From Niastella sp. (GTDB lineage Bacteria > Bacteroidota > Bacteroidia > Chitinophagales > Chitinophagaceae), in contig JAJKIL010000294.1 of NCBI GenBank assembly GCA_021154515.1, positions 1-6,125 on the forward strand: DNA of 6,125 nt, written 5' to 3'. Below the pieces are notes generated by a model. That model was not told the origin of the DNA. It saw only the letters and a list, made by a program, of their open reading frames with translations, and ran no database searches. A program made the position numbers and the translations under genes. Shown piece by piece: positions 5,536-6,125 of this stretch; within the stretch, counting starts at the first letter, position 1, and the number at the start of each line of letters is the position of its first letter.

Positions 5536-6125
5536 ATGAATGTTAACCTATCCAATCTGCTGAAGTTGAATAACGACACACAGTTGGAAGCCTTATGGCT
5601 ACAACGATTGCAACAAAATGACGAGCAGGCTTTGGCCGCCATCATGAGAAAGTATTATACCGCCTTATACAATTACGGGGCCCGTTTTACCAATGACGAA
5701 GCCCTGGTAAAAGATTGTATACAGGAGGTATTTATCAGTTTATGGCAACGAAGGGAAAGCGCTCCTGAAATTTTATCTCCCCGGTATTACTTACTACGCG
5801 CCGTAAAGAACAAGGTGTTGAAATCCCTGCATCAACACGTTATCAGGATCAGTTCAATGGAAAGCGAATCTGCCTACGATTTTTTACAGGAGTTTTCTGT
5901 TGAGAAGCTGATCATCGACAAACAAATGTCTGAAGAGCAGGCCAACATTTTACGCAAAACAATGGCGCAGTTATCGAAGCGCCAGCATGAGTTGATCTAC
6001 CTAAAATTCTATCAGCACCTCGATCATGCCCAGATAGCCGGGCTCATGAACCTCAGCCGCCAGTCGGTTTACAACCTGCTGCACGAAACCATTCAAAAGC
6101 TGCGTAGTCTGTGGCAAGCGGAAAT
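5536..6125 (+). CDS. RNA polymerase sigma-70 factor, ECF-like, C-terminus beyond window
   Basis: Promoter-recognition subunit that directs RNA polymerase to a small set of genes. The frame is open from ATG 5536 to the window edge (196 codons plus two bases). An in-frame TAG at 5524-5526 rules out a longer start. Sigma region 2 spans about 18-75, with the core-binding motif KDCIQEVFISLW (59-70). A variable linker follows (about 76-138). Region 4, the -35-binding helix-turn-helix, covers about 139-194 with LSKRQHELIYLKFY (146-159), QIAGLMNLSRQSVYNLL (166-182) and IQKLRSLW (186-193). Two-domain architecture without region 3 and the near-complete length (family about 190-200) mark it as ECF-type, so only a few residues should be missing. 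In Bacteroidota such genes are often followed by a FecR-like anti-sigma gene and a TonB-dependent receptor, but that ground is outside the window, so its regulon cannot be stated. Confidence 0.92.
   Translation, partial: MNVNLSNLLKLNNDTQLEALWLQRLQQNDEQALAAIMRKYYTALYNYGARFTNDEALVKDCIQEVFISLWQRRESAPEILSPRYYLLRAVKNKVLKSLHQHVIRISSMESESAYDFLQEFSVEKLIIDKQMSEEQANILRKTMAQLSKRQHELIYLKFYQHLDHAQIAGLMNLSRQSVYNLLHETIQKLRSLWQAE

Overview
The window looks like chromosomal DNA from a member of the Bacteroidota, most likely the Chitinophagales (Chitinophagaceae-like). This rests on the protein styles seen: a Bacteroidota-type LptD with a D/T/I-rich linker, a periplasmic zinc amidase, and an ECF-type sigma factor ending in the RQSVYNLLHETIQKLR helix. 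It also rests on moderate GC, start sites mostly without a Shine-Dalgarno sequence, and a TAnnTTTG-type promoter element. The genus cannot be fixed from the sequence alone.

Layout. Positions 1-792 (minus) hold the N-terminal 264 residues of an exported N-acetylmuramoyl-L-alanine amidase that runs off the left edge. An 80-bp divergent spacer with two small palindromes and a candidate -7 box separates it from lptD (873-3626, plus), the outer-membrane lipopolysaccharide translocon. lptD converges on a PlsC-type acyltransferase (about 3756-4499, minus), which lies downstream of ung, uracil-DNA glycosylase (4634-5305, minus). A 230-bp divergent spacer then leads to an ECF-like sigma-70 factor (5536 to beyond 6125, plus), cut by the right edge. 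No tRNA, rRNA, CRISPR array, transposase or prophage gene was seen, and no gene-free stretch exceeds 300 bp.

How the genes relate. Amidase, LptD and PlsC all serve the cell envelope: peptidoglycan cleavage, LPS insertion and phospholipid synthesis. Ung is DNA-repair housekeeping. The sigma factor probably controls an accessory set of genes lying to the right.

The most unusual content is between the genes. Three spacers are built largely of degenerate short repeats kept in strict 7-bp (in one place 8-bp) phase. They start or stop within a few bases of a stop or start codon. Two of them are arranged as mirror-image arrays that could fold into long imperfect hairpins, and the hairpin before the sigma factor ends exactly at its ATG. 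They resemble in style the heptanucleotide STRR repeats known from filamentous cyanobacteria. I found them by eye, and their genome-wide distribution is untested.
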